Positions 27,984 through 36,716 of a DNA stretch of 64,000 nucleotides are shown here, one piece after another (within the stretch, counting starts at the first letter, position 1; each line of letters opens with the position of its first letter). The position numbers and the translations under genes were made by a program. The notes under the pieces were generated by a model. The model ran no database searches. It was not told the origin of the DNA and worked only from the letters and a program-made list of their open reading frames with translations. The DNA comes from Thalassoroseus pseudoceratinae (GTDB lineage: Bacteria; Planctomycetota; Planctomycetia; Planctomycetales; Planctomycetaceae), in contig NZ_JAALXT010000009.1 in assembly GCF_011634775.1 (NCBI RefSeq), positions 1 to 64,000 on the forward strand. The letters run 5' to 3'.

Positions 27984-29369
27984 ATGGACCGCCCCCGTGT
28001 TTCTCGTATCCTCAGCGACGGCCAGCCGGGCGAACCGGTTGAGATCAGCGGCTGGGTCCGCACACGTCGCGACTCCAAAGACGGCTTCTCGTTCGTGGAA
28101 CTCAACGACGGAAGTTGCATGGCCAATCTGCAATTGGTCATCGACAGTTCCGTGCCCGGCTACGCCGAGACAATCAAGAATGTGACCACGGGGTCGAGCA
28201 TCAAAATCACCGGTGAGATCAAAGAATCTCCCGGAAAGAAACAACGCGTCGAAGTTCACGCCAGCACACTGGAACTCATCGGCACAGCGGATGTCGAATC
28301 CTATCCGTTGCAGAAGAAGCGACACAGCTTCGAATTCTTGCGGGAAATCGCCCATCTCCGTCCCCGCACCAATACATTCGGAGCCATTGCTCGCGTTCGA
28401 AATGCGGCATCGGCGGCGATTCACAATTTCTTCCAAGAACGCGGATTTCTGTACGTTCACACGCCGGTCATCACCACGAGCGATTGCGAAGGTGCCGGCG
28501 AGATGTTCCAGGTCACCACGCTGCTTCACGACGACAAACCACCGAAATCCCTGGATTACACGGAGGATTTTTTCGGCAAACGGGCGTCATTGACGGTGAG
28601 CGGGCAACTCGAAGCGGAAATCTACGCCACATCGGTCGGGGAGTGTTACACCTTCGGCCCGACTTTCCGAGCCGAAAACTCCAACACCACTCGGCACTTG
28701 GCCGAGTTCTGGATGATCGAACCGGAGATGCCGTTTTACGAACTTCCGCAGAACATGCAACTGGCGGAAGACTTCGTGCGGTCGGTCATCAAGATGGTGC
28801 TCGAAAAATGCCCCGACGACATGCAGTTCTTCAATGACCGCATTGACAAGACGGTGCTCGAAACCCTGAAGAATATCACGGAGAACGAATTCCTCCGTGT
28901 CTCATACACAGACGCGATCGAGATCCTCGAGCAGAGTGGGAAGAAGTGGGAATATCCCGTCAGCTGGGGACAGGATTTGCAATCCGAGCATGAACGCTTT
29001 CTGACGGAACAACACTTCAAACAACCCATCATTCTGTTTGATTACCCCCGAACGATCAAACCGTTCTACATGCGGTGCAATGACGATAACAAAACCGTAC
29101 GGGCGATGGACGTGCTTGTTCCCAGGATCGGTGAGATCATCGGCGGCAGTCAGCGGGAAGAGCGTTACGATGTTTTGCTCGATCGAATGAAAGAGCAAGA
29201 TCTCAATCCCGACGAGTATTGGTGGTACCTCGAACTCCGCAAATTTGGCAGCGTGCCCCACAGTGGGTTCGGTTTGGGCTTCGAGCGACTGATTCTCTTG
29301 CTGACTGGCATGCAGAACATCCGTGACGTAATTCCGTTCCCACGAACCCCGAAAAACGCCGAGTTTTAG
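27984..29369 (+). CDS. asnS: Asparaginyl-tRNA synthetase
   Basis: A 461-residue class IIb aminoacyl-tRNA synthetase that charges tRNA-Asn. An N-terminal OB-fold anticodon-binding domain (about residues 18-105, with [19 protein letters not shown] split as [11 protein letters not shown] and DSKDGFSF) is followed by the catalytic core. Motif 2 is [21 protein letters not shown] (given here as [12 protein letters not shown] and AEFWMIEPE). Motif 3 includes GFGLGFERL near the C-terminus, and the end [15 protein letters not shown] is typical of AsnS. AGGAG lies nine bases before the ATG. The initiator tRNA gene follows after about 100 bases and may share its transcript. Confidence 0.96.
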   Translation: MDRPRVSRILSDGQPGEPVEISGWVRTRRDSKDGFSFVELNDGSCMANLQLVIDSSVPGYAETIKNVTTGSSIKITGEIKESPGKKQRVEVHASTLELIGTADVESYPLQKKRHSFEFLREIAHLRPRTNTFGAIARVRNAASAAIHNFFQERGFLYVHTPVITTSDCEGAGEMFQVTTLLHDDKPPKSLDYTEDFFGKRASLTVSGQLEAEIYATSVGECYTFGPTFRAENSNTTRHLAEFWMIEPEMPFYELPQNMQLAEDFVRSVIKMVLEKCPDDMQFFNDRIDKTVLETLKNITENEFLRVSYTDAIEILEQSGKKWEYPVSWGQDLQSEHERFLTEQHFKQPIILFDYPRTIKPFYMRCNDDNKTVRAMDVLVPRIGEIIGGSQREERYDVLLDRMKEQDLNPDEYWWYLELRKFGSVPHSGFGLGFERLILLLTGMQNIRDVIPFPRTPKNAEF

Positions 29370-29471
29370 TGTATTTGGACCCCGTGGAATCAATCCCGAT
29401 TTTTCTCCCAAAACGGCAGAGCGATCGGTTGCCAACGGCGTCTTCACAGAATATACTTCCTCTCCCAATGA

Positions 29472-29545
<74 letters not shown>

Positions 29546-29593
29546 CTTTTTGAGTTTATTGCGTTTTGCACAAACTCACACAACTTTGCCGAA

Positions 29594-29620
29594 GCCCTCG
29601 TTAATCGAGGGCTTTTTTTT
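29594..29620 (+). terminator. Intrinsic terminator after the tRNA
   Basis: Arms GCCCTCG (29594-29600) and CGAGGGC (29606-29612) with loop TTAAT, followed by eight T residues. A textbook rho-independent terminator for the asnS/tRNA transcript. Confidence 0.9.
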
Positions 29621-29805
29621 ATGGCCAGTGAGTTCAACTGCGGTGTAGATATCCAGCAGTTATCATTCTCTTGCACCGAGTGATGTTGGGAAACCAGACT
29701 CCAGTGCACGGGAATCACTTTACCCGCTTCATGGCAAAGGGCAACTGGGAGAACTTTGGTTTCTTCTCGCTACTGGCTCAGCTTGATGCCGATCGAGACC
29801 ACGTT

Positions 29806-30123
29806 ATGGCTTGGGGAACACTTTTTATCGCCGCTCTTTTCGAGATTGGATGGGCGATCGGTTTGAAGTACGCCCACGGTTTCACACGACTATGGCCAAG
29901 CGTGCTGACAATCACCGCAATGGTGATCAGCATGGCATGTCTCGCGTCGGCCGTTCGGACCATTCCGGTCGGAACGGGCTATGCCGTTTGGACTGGCATT
30001 GGCGCCGTCGGCACGGCGATTCTCGGCATCATTCTTTTCAGCGACCCCGTCACTTTCTGGCGAGTCGTGTGCTTGCTCATGATTGTTGGGGGTGTCGCGG
30101 GGCTGAAGTTTTCGGCCTCGTAA
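29806..30123 (+). CDS. SMR-family transporter, SugE/Gdx (guanidinium exporter) type
   Basis: A 105-residue four-helix inner-membrane protein of the small multidrug resistance family. The essential Glu13 is in ALFEIGWAIGLKYA, and the WAxGLK context is that of the SugE/Gdx branch, which exports guanidinium with proton antiport, rather than EmrE. SMR proteins work as dimers. A single gene suggests a dual-topology homodimer. The ATG at 29806 gives the family's normal length. The frame is open to 29671 but that extension is polar. I looked for a guanidine riboswitch upstream and did not find its conserved elements. Confidence 0.9.
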   Translation: MAWGTLFIAALFEIGWAIGLKYAHGFTRLWPSVLTITAMVISMACLASAVRTIPVGTGYAVWTGIGAVGTAILGIILFSDPVTFWRVVCLLMIVGGVAGLKFSAS

Positions 30124-30153
30124 CGTTCCGACGAAACGGTAGCCTAGCGGCAA

Positions 30154-30864
30154 TCACTCATTCTCACCGATCAGCCGCTGGTTGATGTCACGTTCTTTCT
30201 TTTCCGCTCTTCGAATCAGCGTCGTCTGCCAGTTTTGAGAGAGCAGAGGGATCGCCGCCAGTTCCAAAGCAGCGTCGATGTCCGTTTTCTCAATGTGCAT
30301 CACCTGATTGGCTCGCTCAACGGTCCATTCGGGATACGGCCGTTCCTGAAGGCTCACAGACTTTCCCGCAGCGATGTGTCCTTCGGTTAGCACGCGAAAG
30401 TACCACCCTGTCCGTCCCGTCTGTTGAACTTTTAGAGCAAGAGTTTTGATCCGCCACCGACGAGCTAGTTTCCAACATGGCTGACGCGGCTGCGAGACTT
30501 GCACGAGCACCGTATCACCAATTCGCCACGTGTCCCCGATACACACATCGGCTTCACTCAAACTCTCCATCGTCATGTTCTCGCCGAACGCTCCGAACGG
30601 AAGCCGCGGCTTGGCCAACGACTCTCGCCAACCAGAGTAATGCTCGGCGGAATAGGCGAGAACGGCTTTGTCTGGTCCGCCATGGTGAACCAAATCAGCT
30701 TGTCCATCACCATCAAGGTTCGTTCTCCCCAGCCAGACGCTGCCAGACACTGGCTCTTTAAAGAAACCAGTCGTCCAAGTGCGATCCATCGGATCGGCCG
30801 CTCCTTCTTCGCCATACTCGCGTGGCATGCCAACCTGAATTGAGGCCAATAGCGGTTGATTCAA
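30154..30864 (-). CDS. MOSC domain protein (YiiM-like)
   Basis: A 236-residue cytoplasmic protein with a MOSC domain. The HGGPDKAVLAY and FGENMT motifs and the conserved Cys of RQPCWKLA are present. MOSC proteins bind molybdenum cofactor sulfur, and the YiiM branch reduces N-hydroxylated compounds such as 6-hydroxylaminopurine. The C-terminal 3-alpha extension (WTVERANQVMH) is typical of YiiM. The start is uncertain: a TTG at 30864 gives the usual N-terminus, an ATG lies at 30828, and another TTG at 30957 adds a basic stretch. It is convergent with the SMR gene. A functional link with the MoeA fusion 6 kb away is possible. Confidence 0.88.
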   Translation of the reverse strand: MNQPLLASIQVGMPREYGEEGAADPMDRTWTTGFFKEPVSGSVWLGRTNLDGDGQADLVHHGGPDKAVLAYSAEHYSGWRESLAKPRLPFGAFGENMTMESLSEADVCIGDTWRIGDTVLVQVSQPRQPCWKLARRWRIKTLALKVQQTGRTGWYFRVLTEGHIAAGKSVSLQERPYPEWTVERANQVMHIEKTDIDAALELAAIPLLSQNWQTTLIRRAEKKERDINQRLIGENE

Positions 30865-31281
30865 TGCTGAGTTCCTATTGTGTCTAGTGACGCAAGTTTG
30901 CTTGGTTTTCCGTCTTGACGGCCTGTTGTCATGTTTGGTTCGCAGTCGATCCGACAAACGAATCTGAGCACGGATTTCAAGCGGGTGTTCTCATGATCGA
31001 TTCGAAACCGTCATGCGTCAACCAGTGAAAACAACGTGATAGCGGAACGGTTCACCGCCATGCACCACCCTTAACTTCATACGATGGCCACAAACTAGTG
31101 GTTCGACCACTCTGTATTGACGGGTTTCAAAACTTCCACCGCACGCTCGTTGGCGTGCTCATCGCAAATTGCGAACATGTCAATTCAGGTCGGATACAAC
31201 ACTAGACTGACACCGAATGCAGCCTTTTCGACCATGCCATTTGCCAAATTCGCTCATCGATCAATAATCGCCAACTTTCGC
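30865..31281. other. Intergenic region between MOSC gene and tetR promoter
   Basis: About 420 bases with no supported gene. It lies upstream of both divergent genes and should hold the MOSC promoter. The tetR promoter and operator lie at its right end and are listed separately. Confidence 0.45.
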
Positions 31282-31310
31282 TTGCCACAAAACAGACAAG
31301 TCTGTATATT
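31282..31310 (+). promoter_or_regulatory. Predicted tetR promoter, close to or at a leaderless start
   Basis: A -35 hexamer TTGCCA (31282-31287), a 17-base spacer and a -10 hexamer TATATT (31305-31310). The ATG at 31317 lies six bases after the -10, so transcription should begin at or next to the start codon and the mRNA would be leaderless. The operator palindrome fills the spacer. Confidence 0.65.
31288..31309. promoter_or_regulatory. Operator 1 of the TetR regulon (autoregulatory site)
   Basis: Core palindrome ACAGAC-AA-GTCTGT at 31292-31305, perfect, with an AT-rich right flank. It lies between the -35 and -10 of tetR. Two related sites occur at 31941 and 33818. This position is typical of repression by blocking RNA polymerase. 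Confidence 0.7.
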
Positions 31311-31316
31311 TTGGAT

Positions 31317-31904
31317 ATGAGCAAGACACGTCGCAAGAAGTCGGACGCCCGACAACGCATTCTGGAAACCGCCGAACGGTTGTTTTACGCCGAAGGCGTG
31401 CGGGCCGTCGGAATTGACCGCATTGTGGCCGAGGCCTCAGTGGCTAAGATGTCGTTGTACAACCACTTCGCCTCAAAGGACGAACTTATTCTCGCGGTGC
31501 TTCAGTACCGTGAAGAGCAAGTCGACCAGATGTTCGTCAATTCCATGACACGCCATGTTGATCAGGGAATGAACAAATTGGAAGCATTTTTTGCCGCCCT
31601 CAAGGAGTGGTTTGAAGCCGAGAATTTTCGCGGTTGCTCGTTCATCAATGCTGCCGTAGAGTTGGCAGACGCCGAGCATCCCGCTTCCCAATTTTCCGTC
31701 GAACATAAACGTCGTTTCTATGCGATGGTGAAAGCAATCATTAGTGAAGTCGCTGGGACTAAAGCAGCAGAGCGGACCAGTGAGGCGATCGCGTTACTCG
31801 TCGAAGGAGCGATCATCAAGGCAGTCATGGACCAGTCATCACATCCAGCCGATGTTGCCAAAGAAACAGCAATGGCGCTTGTAGCTCGAGCGAAACGAAA
31901 ATAG
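31317..31904 (+). CDS. TetR/AcrR family transcriptional regulator
   Basis: A 195-residue regulator. The N-terminal TetR helix-turn-helix spans about residues 10-60 (ILETAERLFYAEGVRAVGID followed by MSLYNHFASKDEL). The rest is an all-helical ligand-binding and dimerisation domain with one Cys (CSFINAAVEL region). It probably represses its own gene and the three downstream genes through the palindromes at 31288, 31941 and 33818. The ATG at 31317 is preferred to the TTG at 31311. The mRNA is predicted to be leaderless. The ligand is unknown. The enzymes it controls suggest a small electrophile or xenobiotic. This kind of cassette is commoner in proteobacteria, so transfer is possible. Confidence 0.92.
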   Translation: MSKTRRKKSDARQRILETAERLFYAEGVRAVGIDRIVAEASVAKMSLYNHFASKDELILAVLQYREEQVDQMFVNSMTRHVDQGMNKLEAFFAALKEWFEAENFRGCSFINAAVELADAEHPASQFSVEHKRRFYAMVKAIISEVAGTKAAERTSEAIALLVEGAIIKAVMDQSSHPADVAKETAMALVARAKRK

Positions 31905-31940
31905 CCAGAGGAAACCCATTCTCATTTTTTTTGCCCGAAT

Positions 31941-31962
31941 ATATACCGACCTGTCTGTATAT
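31941..31962. promoter_or_regulatory. Operator 2 of the TetR regulon, upstream of the cysteine hydrolase gene
   Basis: Half-sites ATATACCGAC (31941-31950) and GTCTGTATAT (31953-31962) separated by CT: ten-base arms with one mismatch. It lies 28 bases before the ATG at 31991 and overlaps a possible -10 (TATATA at 31958). Confidence 0.7.
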
Positions 31963-31990
31963 ATTCACAATCCCATGTTCGGAGTGAATT

Positions 31991-32746
31991 ATGAATGAAG
32001 CCGCCGAAAACAGCATCGTCTACGGTAGTGGCCGAAAAGCAGATGCCGCTATCCCCCGTCCGGGAGTGCGTCTGCGAAAGGAGAACGTGGCCGTTGTCGT
32101 CACCGATCCGCAGAACGACTTCTTAAGCCCAGACGGGGTCAGTTGGTCAGTTGTTGGCGAGAACGTCACCGAAAACAACACGGTTGAGAACATTCGACAG
32201 TTATTCGCAGCAGCGAAGGAGATGGATGTCCCGCTCGTCATCAGTCCTCATTACTACTACCCGCAAGATCACCGTTGGCACTTCGAAGGTGCGTTAGAGA
32301 AGTTGATGCACGACATTCACATGTTTGACCGGCCAGCCGCACTTGACCTAACAAATTTCGTCGGGTCGGGAGCCGATTGGCTCAAGCAATACAAACCGTA
32401 CATCAATGATGGAGAAACCATCATCACAAGCCCGCACAAGGTCTATGGCCCCGAATCCAATGATCTTGTTTTGCAATTGCGAAAACGGGGAATCACTCAA
32501 GTTATCCTCGCGGGCATGTCCGCCAATCTGTGTGTGGAATCCCATCTTCGAGAGCTGTTGGAGCAAGGCTTTGAAGTCGCAGTCGTTGGCGATGCAACGG
32601 CGGCGGCTCAAATCCCCGGCTACGACGGATATGCCGCAGCGATCACGAATTTCCGCTTCCTCGCAAGTGACGTGTGGAGCACGACGGAAGCCATCGACCG
32701 GTTGTTGAATCTTTCGAAACCGGTTGAAGTCTGCCAGACAGTTTGA
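31991..32746 (+). CDS. Cysteine hydrolase, isochorismatase family
   Basis: A 251-residue cytoplasmic hydrolase. The catalytic triad is visible: Asp39 in VTDPQNDF, Lys150 in SPHKVYG and Cys181 in SANLCVES, with the usual cis-peptide region before the Cys. Members hydrolyse isochorismate, N-carbamoyl compounds or amides such as nicotinamide. The lack of an adjacent siderophore or NAD operon argues for an amide or xenobiotic substrate. GGAGTG precedes the ATG. It is the first gene after operator 2 and is likely transcribed with the alpha/beta hydrolase gene 90 bases downstream. Confidence 0.9.
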   Translation: MNEAAENSIVYGSGRKADAAIPRPGVRLRKENVAVVVTDPQNDFLSPDGVSWSVVGENVTENNTVENIRQLFAAAKEMDVPLVISPHYYYPQDHRWHFEGALEKLMHDIHMFDRPAALDLTNFVGSGADWLKQYKPYINDGETIITSPHKVYGPESNDLVLQLRKRGITQVILAGMSANLCVESHLRELLEQGFEVAVVGDATAAAQIPGYDGYAAAITNFRFLASDVWSTTEAIDRLLNLSKPVEVCQTV

Positions 32747-32836
32747 ACGAACTCTGCAAAAAATCGTCGCAGACACTTGAACAGTGAACCAAACTGCTGA
32801 ACTTCTCAATCAGGTTTCTTACAAGGAGACGAAAGT

Positions 32837-33793
32837 ATGACAATGCCTTACAAGGTGACGCTGACTCTACTGAGCATGATTCCCTGGATGACTTCTGCAA
32901 ATCTAGACGCATCCGAACCGACAATTCCGCAAGTCTATTATCGAACAGTCCAAGTCGATGGGCTGGAGATTTTCTATCGGGAGGCGGGCGATAAGGATGC
33001 CCCGACGGTCTTGCTGTTGCATGGATTCCCCACATCCTCGCACATGTTTCGCAATCTCATACCAAGGTTGGCAGACAAGTATCATGTCGTGGCTCCCGAC
33101 TATCCCGGCTTCGGGTACAGCTCGGCTCCCACGGTGGATCAGTTCGAGTACACATTCGACAACCTCGCGAAAGTGATCGAGGAATTCACGGTAAAGATCG
33201 AGCTAACAACCTATGCCATTTATTTAATGGACTATGGAGCCCCCGTCGGCTTTCGACTGGCAGTCAGACATCCGGAGCGGGTGACATCGCTGATCATTCA
33301 GAACGGGAACGCTTATGACGAAGGGCTCGACAACGAGTTTTGGGTGCCGATCAAAGCGTACTGGAAAAACCGAACTCCAGTCCAAGGCGACAAACTGCGA
33401 TCCTTCCTCACACTCGACGCAACGAAGTGGCAATACACGCATGGCGTCCGCAACGTTGAAACGATTAGCCCTGACACCTGGGGACACGTGCAACCATTCT
33501 TGGACCGTCCCGGTAACCAAGAAATTCAGTTGGCCCTATTCTATAGTTACGGTAGCAACCCGCCGCTGTACCCGAAGTGGCAAGCATACCTTCGCAGGTT
33601 CCAGCCGCCGACACTGATCGTGTGGGGCAAGAATGATGAAATATTCCCAGCGGCAGGCGCGTATCCCTACAAACGCGATCTGAAAAACCTGCAGTTCCAC
33701 CTACTCGATACCGGCCACTTTGCCCTTGAGGAAGACGGCGAGAAAATCGCCAGATTGATGCGAGCGTTCCTCCAAAATCAATCGAGGAAATAA
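32837..33793 (+). CDS. Secreted alpha/beta hydrolase, epoxide hydrolase/haloalkane dehalogenase type
   Basis: A 318-residue protein with an N-terminal signal peptide (about residues 1-26) and an alpha/beta-hydrolase fold. The oxyanion-hole motif [12 protein letters not shown] is near residue 60. The nucleophile position is Asp132 in LMDYGAPVG, as in epoxide hydrolases and haloalkane dehalogenases rather than Ser esterases. His294 in DTGHFALEE completes the triad. It probably opens epoxides or C-halogen bonds in the periplasm. A near-ideal AAGGAG site precedes the ATG. It is the second gene of the unit behind operator 2. Confidence 0.88.
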   Translation: MTMPYKVTLTLLSMIPWMTSANLDASEPTIPQVYYRTVQVDGLEIFYREAGDKDAPTVLLLHGFPTSSHMFRNLIPRLADKYHVVAPDYPGFGYSSAPTVDQFEYTFDNLAKVIEEFTVKIELTTYAIYLMDYGAPVGFRLAVRHPERVTSLIIQNGNAYDEGLDNEFWVPIKAYWKNRTPVQGDKLRSFLTLDATKWQYTHGVRNVETISPDTWGHVQPFLDRPGNQEIQLALFYSYGSNPPLYPKWQAYLRRFQPPTLIVWGKNDEIFPAAGAYPYKRDLKNLQFHLLDTGHFALEEDGEKIARLMRAFLQNQSRK

Positions 33794-33817
33794 CAACTCA
33801 AGTTTTTTCCACCACAC

Positions 33818-33839
33818 ATATACAGACCAGTCTAACCAT
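33818..33839. promoter_or_regulatory. Operator 3 of the TetR regulon, upstream of the DUF1348 gene
   Basis: Left half-site ATATACAGAC (33818-33827) matches the consensus exactly. The right half GTCTAACCAT (33830-33839) keeps the GTCT core. Spacing of two bases is the same as in sites 1 and 2. It lies 93 bases before the ATG at 33933. Confidence 0.62.
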
Positions 33840-33932
33840 AGCCACTTCAGTCAAATGTGGTAGCCAAAGACGGAGTGACTATTTAAGTCCACCAAGAAAC
33901 AGAACACCGTAGCCCAATCGAGAAAGAGTATC

Positions 33933-34394
33933 ATGTCGAATCTAAGCCCCCCATTTACTGAAGAAACAGCGTTGGCCAAAGTTCGGGCAGCCGAAGACGC
34001 TTGGAACAGTCGCGATCCGCAGCGGGTCGCGCTCGCCTATTCGGAAAACTCCGAGTGGCGAAACCGTGGTCAGTTTCTTCAAGGACGTGATGCGATCCGT
34101 GAGTTCTTGACGACCAAATGGAATCATGAACTCGATTATCGACTCACAAAGTCTCTTTGGAGCTTTACCGAAAATCGAATCGCTGTTCGCTTCCAGTACG
34201 AATACCACAACGAAGCAGGACAATGGTTTCGAGCCTACGGAAATGAGCTTTGGGAGTTTGACGACAATGGTCTGATGCGTCGCCGTGAGGCCAGCATCAA
34301 TGACCGTCCAATCCAAGAAAGTGAACGCAAATTCGATTGGCCCGCTCCAGGTCCACGTCCTGCTGAAGAACCGGGGATTCCAGCGATTCAGTAA
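33933..34394 (+). CDS. DUF1348 (nuclear transport factor 2-like fold) protein
   Basis: A 153-residue SnoaL/NTF2-like protein of the DUF1348 family. The segments [19 protein letters not shown], split as [10 protein letters not shown] and PQRVALAYS, then [19 protein letters not shown] and [13 protein letters not shown] are typical. The fold forms a cone-shaped pocket used by many small isomerases, hydrolases and dehydratases. The exact activity is unknown. It is the third target of the TetR system, with its own operator-like site upstream. DUF1348 genes often sit beside TetR regulators and hydrolases, which supports a detoxification or catabolic role. Confidence 0.9.
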   Translation: MSNLSPPFTEETALAKVRAAEDAWNSRDPQRVALAYSENSEWRNRGQFLQGRDAIREFLTTKWNHELDYRLTKSLWSFTENRIAVRFQYEYHNEAGQWFRAYGNELWEFDDNGLMRRREASINDRPIQESERKFDWPAPGPRPAEEPGIPAIQ

Positions 34395-34458
34395 CGAGTT
34401 CTCTGCCAGCCCATAGCAACATTTCGCACATGGATGGTCCCCAATGGCGGAACGCAAC

Positions 34459-34489
34459 ACAGGCCCAGGGCTCTAAGCGCTGGGCCTGT
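34459..34489 (+). terminator. Hairpin terminator after the DUF1348 gene
   Basis: Perfect ten-base arms ACAGGCCCAG (34459-34468) and CTGGGCCTGT (34480-34489) with an eleven-base loop. The T-tract is weak. It separates the TetR regulon from the convergent esterase gene. Confidence 0.65.
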
Positions 34490-34591
34490 CACTATGACTT
34501 GTTGTTGATCTGGATGCCGAAGTCAGAGAAGCACAGTCAAGAGACTGCAATCACAGTGACGACGTATCCTTATATCATCACTTGCAGCTAG

Positions 34592-35698
34592 TCACTTGAT
34601 CGCTTTGTTCCCATAGCCCGCCCAGACCCACTCGATCGCATGAGGGAGAAACTGTTCCTTCGCGTTCCGGATACCGTGTCCCGAATTGCGACAAAACACA
34701 TACTGATATTCGTATCCTTTGTCTTTCAGAACTTTCGCCATGCGATGGTTCGCTTCGACCCAATCGTGCATTCCATCACGCATGACATTCGGATTCAGGA
34801 GATCCCGATCGCCAACAGAAATGAAAATGCGAATCGGCTTTTTAGGAGTTTTGGGTATTAAAGTTTTGTGAAATCCCCAGGCCCCATCGGGGTACATCGG
34901 ATCGAAAGGCCATGCTTGATTCACAAAGGTCCCCGAGGTTGTAAGCACGCGTCGATACAGATCAGGTCGAAACCAGGCCATGATCAGTGCTGCCGACCCA
35001 CCTGAACTCGACCCCATGGCCGCACGCCCTTCGGGATCTTTGGTGAGTTTGACGTTGCAATTTTTCTCAACCCTTGGCAGGACTTCTGTTTCTATGTACT
35101 CAGCAAAAAGCCCAGACATATTGTCGTACTCTTTGCCCCGCTGATGACCTTGAGCGTCGCCCCCGCCGTTGGCAATTTGGATCAGAATGATCGGCGGAAT
35201 CCGCTTCTGTGCAATGAGGTTATCGAGGATTCGCGGTAGTGTCATGTTCGGGCGTCCCTTGGGGCCGTCATGAACGACCATAAAGGGCGCCGGCGTGTCA
35301 CGCTGGTACTGTGCCGGGATATAGACTGTGATTTGCCGTCGATAGTCGATTGGGTGTGTATCGACGATCAACGTTTTCGGGTTCTCCGGATCAACAGTCC
35401 CAAACTTTCTCCGCGCGATTCCTGGGTTATAGATCTTTGTTTCTTTCGAGTCGATTTTGAACTGCTGAACCGTGCCCTGTGGAACGCCAGCGACAGCCTT
35501 CCGTTCGGGTGCTGGAATGTACTTCGGCCCAATCACAAAGTTTCCATAGACATTGAGCGGAGGAGACTCACCTGGGCTCAGGACTTCGAATTCGGGAGCC
35601 GACGGATCATCGTAATGTCGGACCGGCGGTGCAGCCGAGATCGCTGATGTCGTCGACACGAGGAGAAAGATGAGCCGCATTGAGATGGTTCGATTCAT
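34592..35698 (-). CDS. Secreted esterase of the enterochelin-esterase/alpha-beta hydrolase type
   Basis: A 368-residue protein with a signal peptide of about 22 residues. An N-terminal extension of about 110 residues is followed by an esterase D/enterochelin-esterase-like core: ITVYIPAQYQRD, FMVVHDGPKG, the nucleophile elbow MGSSSGGSA, an Asp in SVGDRDLLNP and a His in NSGHGIRNA. Such enzymes in planctomycetes probably cleave ester bonds of polysaccharides or feruloyl groups in the periplasm. It shares direction with the acetylxylan-esterase-like gene upstream. The two may act together on plant or algal polysaccharides. Confidence 0.87.
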   Translation of the reverse strand: MNRTISMRLIFLLVSTTSAISAAPPVRHYDDPSAPEFEVLSPGESPPLNVYGNFVIGPKYIPAPERKAVAGVPQGTVQQFKIDSKETKIYNPGIARRKFGTVDPENPKTLIVDTHPIDYRRQITVYIPAQYQRDTPAPFMVVHDGPKGRPNMTLPRILDNLIAQKRIPPIILIQIANGGGDAQGHQRGKEYDNMSGLFAEYIETEVLPRVEKNCNVKLTKDPEGRAAMGSSSGGSAALIMAWFRPDLYRRVLTTSGTFVNQAWPFDPMYPDGAWGFHKTLIPKTPKKPIRIFISVGDRDLLNPNVMRDGMHDWVEANHRMAKVLKDKGYEYQYVFCRNSGHGIRNAKEQFLPHAIEWVWAGYGNKAIK

Positions 35699-35762
35699 AG
35701 AGTTGGTCTACCAAAGTATTGATGGGAGTGTCTGCGAATGCTGATCGATGTTCAAAAGACAG

Positions 35763-36650
35763 CTACGGGATAAGATCCTGGGCTTTCAGCCATCGAATTG
35801 ATCCCTTTTGCCACGCATCCCACATTGGTCCGCGATATCCGTTCAGTCCATGGCCGCCCGAGGGCAATTTGAGGTATTCGGTGGGAACTTGGTGCTCTCG
35901 CAGAGCCTCGTGAAACAGACGACTATTGTCAGGAACGACGACTTTATCATCCAAAGCGTGAGCCAAATACGTGGGAGGAGTCTGCTTGTTGACTTGCATT
36001 TCATTGGAGAAAAGTCGAACCATCTTGTCCGTTGGCATCCGTCCCAACAGGTTCCGTTTCGATCCTTGATGAGTTTTGTCGCTCATTGAAATTACTGGGT
36101 AGACTAAGATCATAAAATCGGGTCGGCAACTTTCTCGCTCAATCGGTTCCTGGCTATTGGGGTCACCAGCATCAAAGTGAGTACCGGCTGTAGATGCCAA
36201 GTGTCCGCCAGCCGAGAAGCCAATGACTCCGATACGTTTTGTATTCAACCCCCACTTTGAGGCATTCGCGCGGGTCAGTCGAATGGCGCGTTGGACATCG
36301 CGCAGTGGTACAAAGGGGCGTCCCTTGGGTAACTCATACTCTAACACAATTCCCGTGATGCCGTGACGATTGAGCCACTTTGCAATTCCGTGTCCTTCGC
36401 CCCCCGTCACAAGTCCGCGATAGCCACCACCGGGGCAAATCACAATCGCGGTTCCATTGGGTTTGGAGGGGCGATGAACTGTTAGTTTCCCTTCGCTCTT
36501 TGGCGGTTTTTGAGTCCACAATGGCGGTTTCATGGTCTTGGAAGAACCTTCGTCCGCGAACGTTTCGTTGACTGCCCCAACAACTAGCAACACCACACCA
36601 CACAGCAACTGCGTTTTGACTTGTTTTGAGAGTTTTACTAGGTCAATCAT
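35763..36650 (-). CDS. Secreted alpha/beta hydrolase, acetylxylan-esterase/BD-FAE type
   Basis: A 295-residue protein with an N-terminal signal peptide (hydrophobic run at about residues 12-30). The oxyanion region VICPGGGYRGL, the nucleophile GFSAGGHLAS, an Asp in HALDDKVV and a His in PSGGHGLNGY make a complete triad of the BD-FAE/axe-type esterases, which remove acetyl or feruloyl groups from plant or algal polysaccharides. The ATG at 36650 is used. It lies just downstream of the giant fusion gene on the same strand, 66 bases away, and could be read with it. Confidence 0.88.
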   Translation of the reverse strand: MIDLVKLSKQVKTQLLCGVVLLVVGAVNETFADEGSSKTMKPPLWTQKPPKSEGKLTVHRPSKPNGTAIVICPGGGYRGLVTGGEGHGIAKWLNRHGITGIVLEYELPKGRPFVPLRDVQRAIRLTRANASKWGLNTKRIGVIGFSAGGHLASTAGTHFDAGDPNSQEPIERESCRPDFMILVYPVISMSDKTHQGSKRNLLGRMPTDKMVRLFSNEMQVNKQTPPTYLAHALDDKVVVPDNSRLFHEALREHQVPTEYLKLPSGGHGLNGYRGPMWDAWQKGSIRWLKAQDLIP

Positions 36651-36716
36651 GAGCGACGCCTTTATTGTTTTAGTTCGGTACGACAGGTCTGATGTTTGCC
36701 TTGATTTTAGACGATG

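Noticed and set aside
29621-29805. Possible guanidine riboswitch ahead of the SMR exporter gene
   Set aside because: I looked for the conserved ykkC, mini-ykkC (paired ACGR loops) and class III features and found only scattered, non-diagnostic matches.
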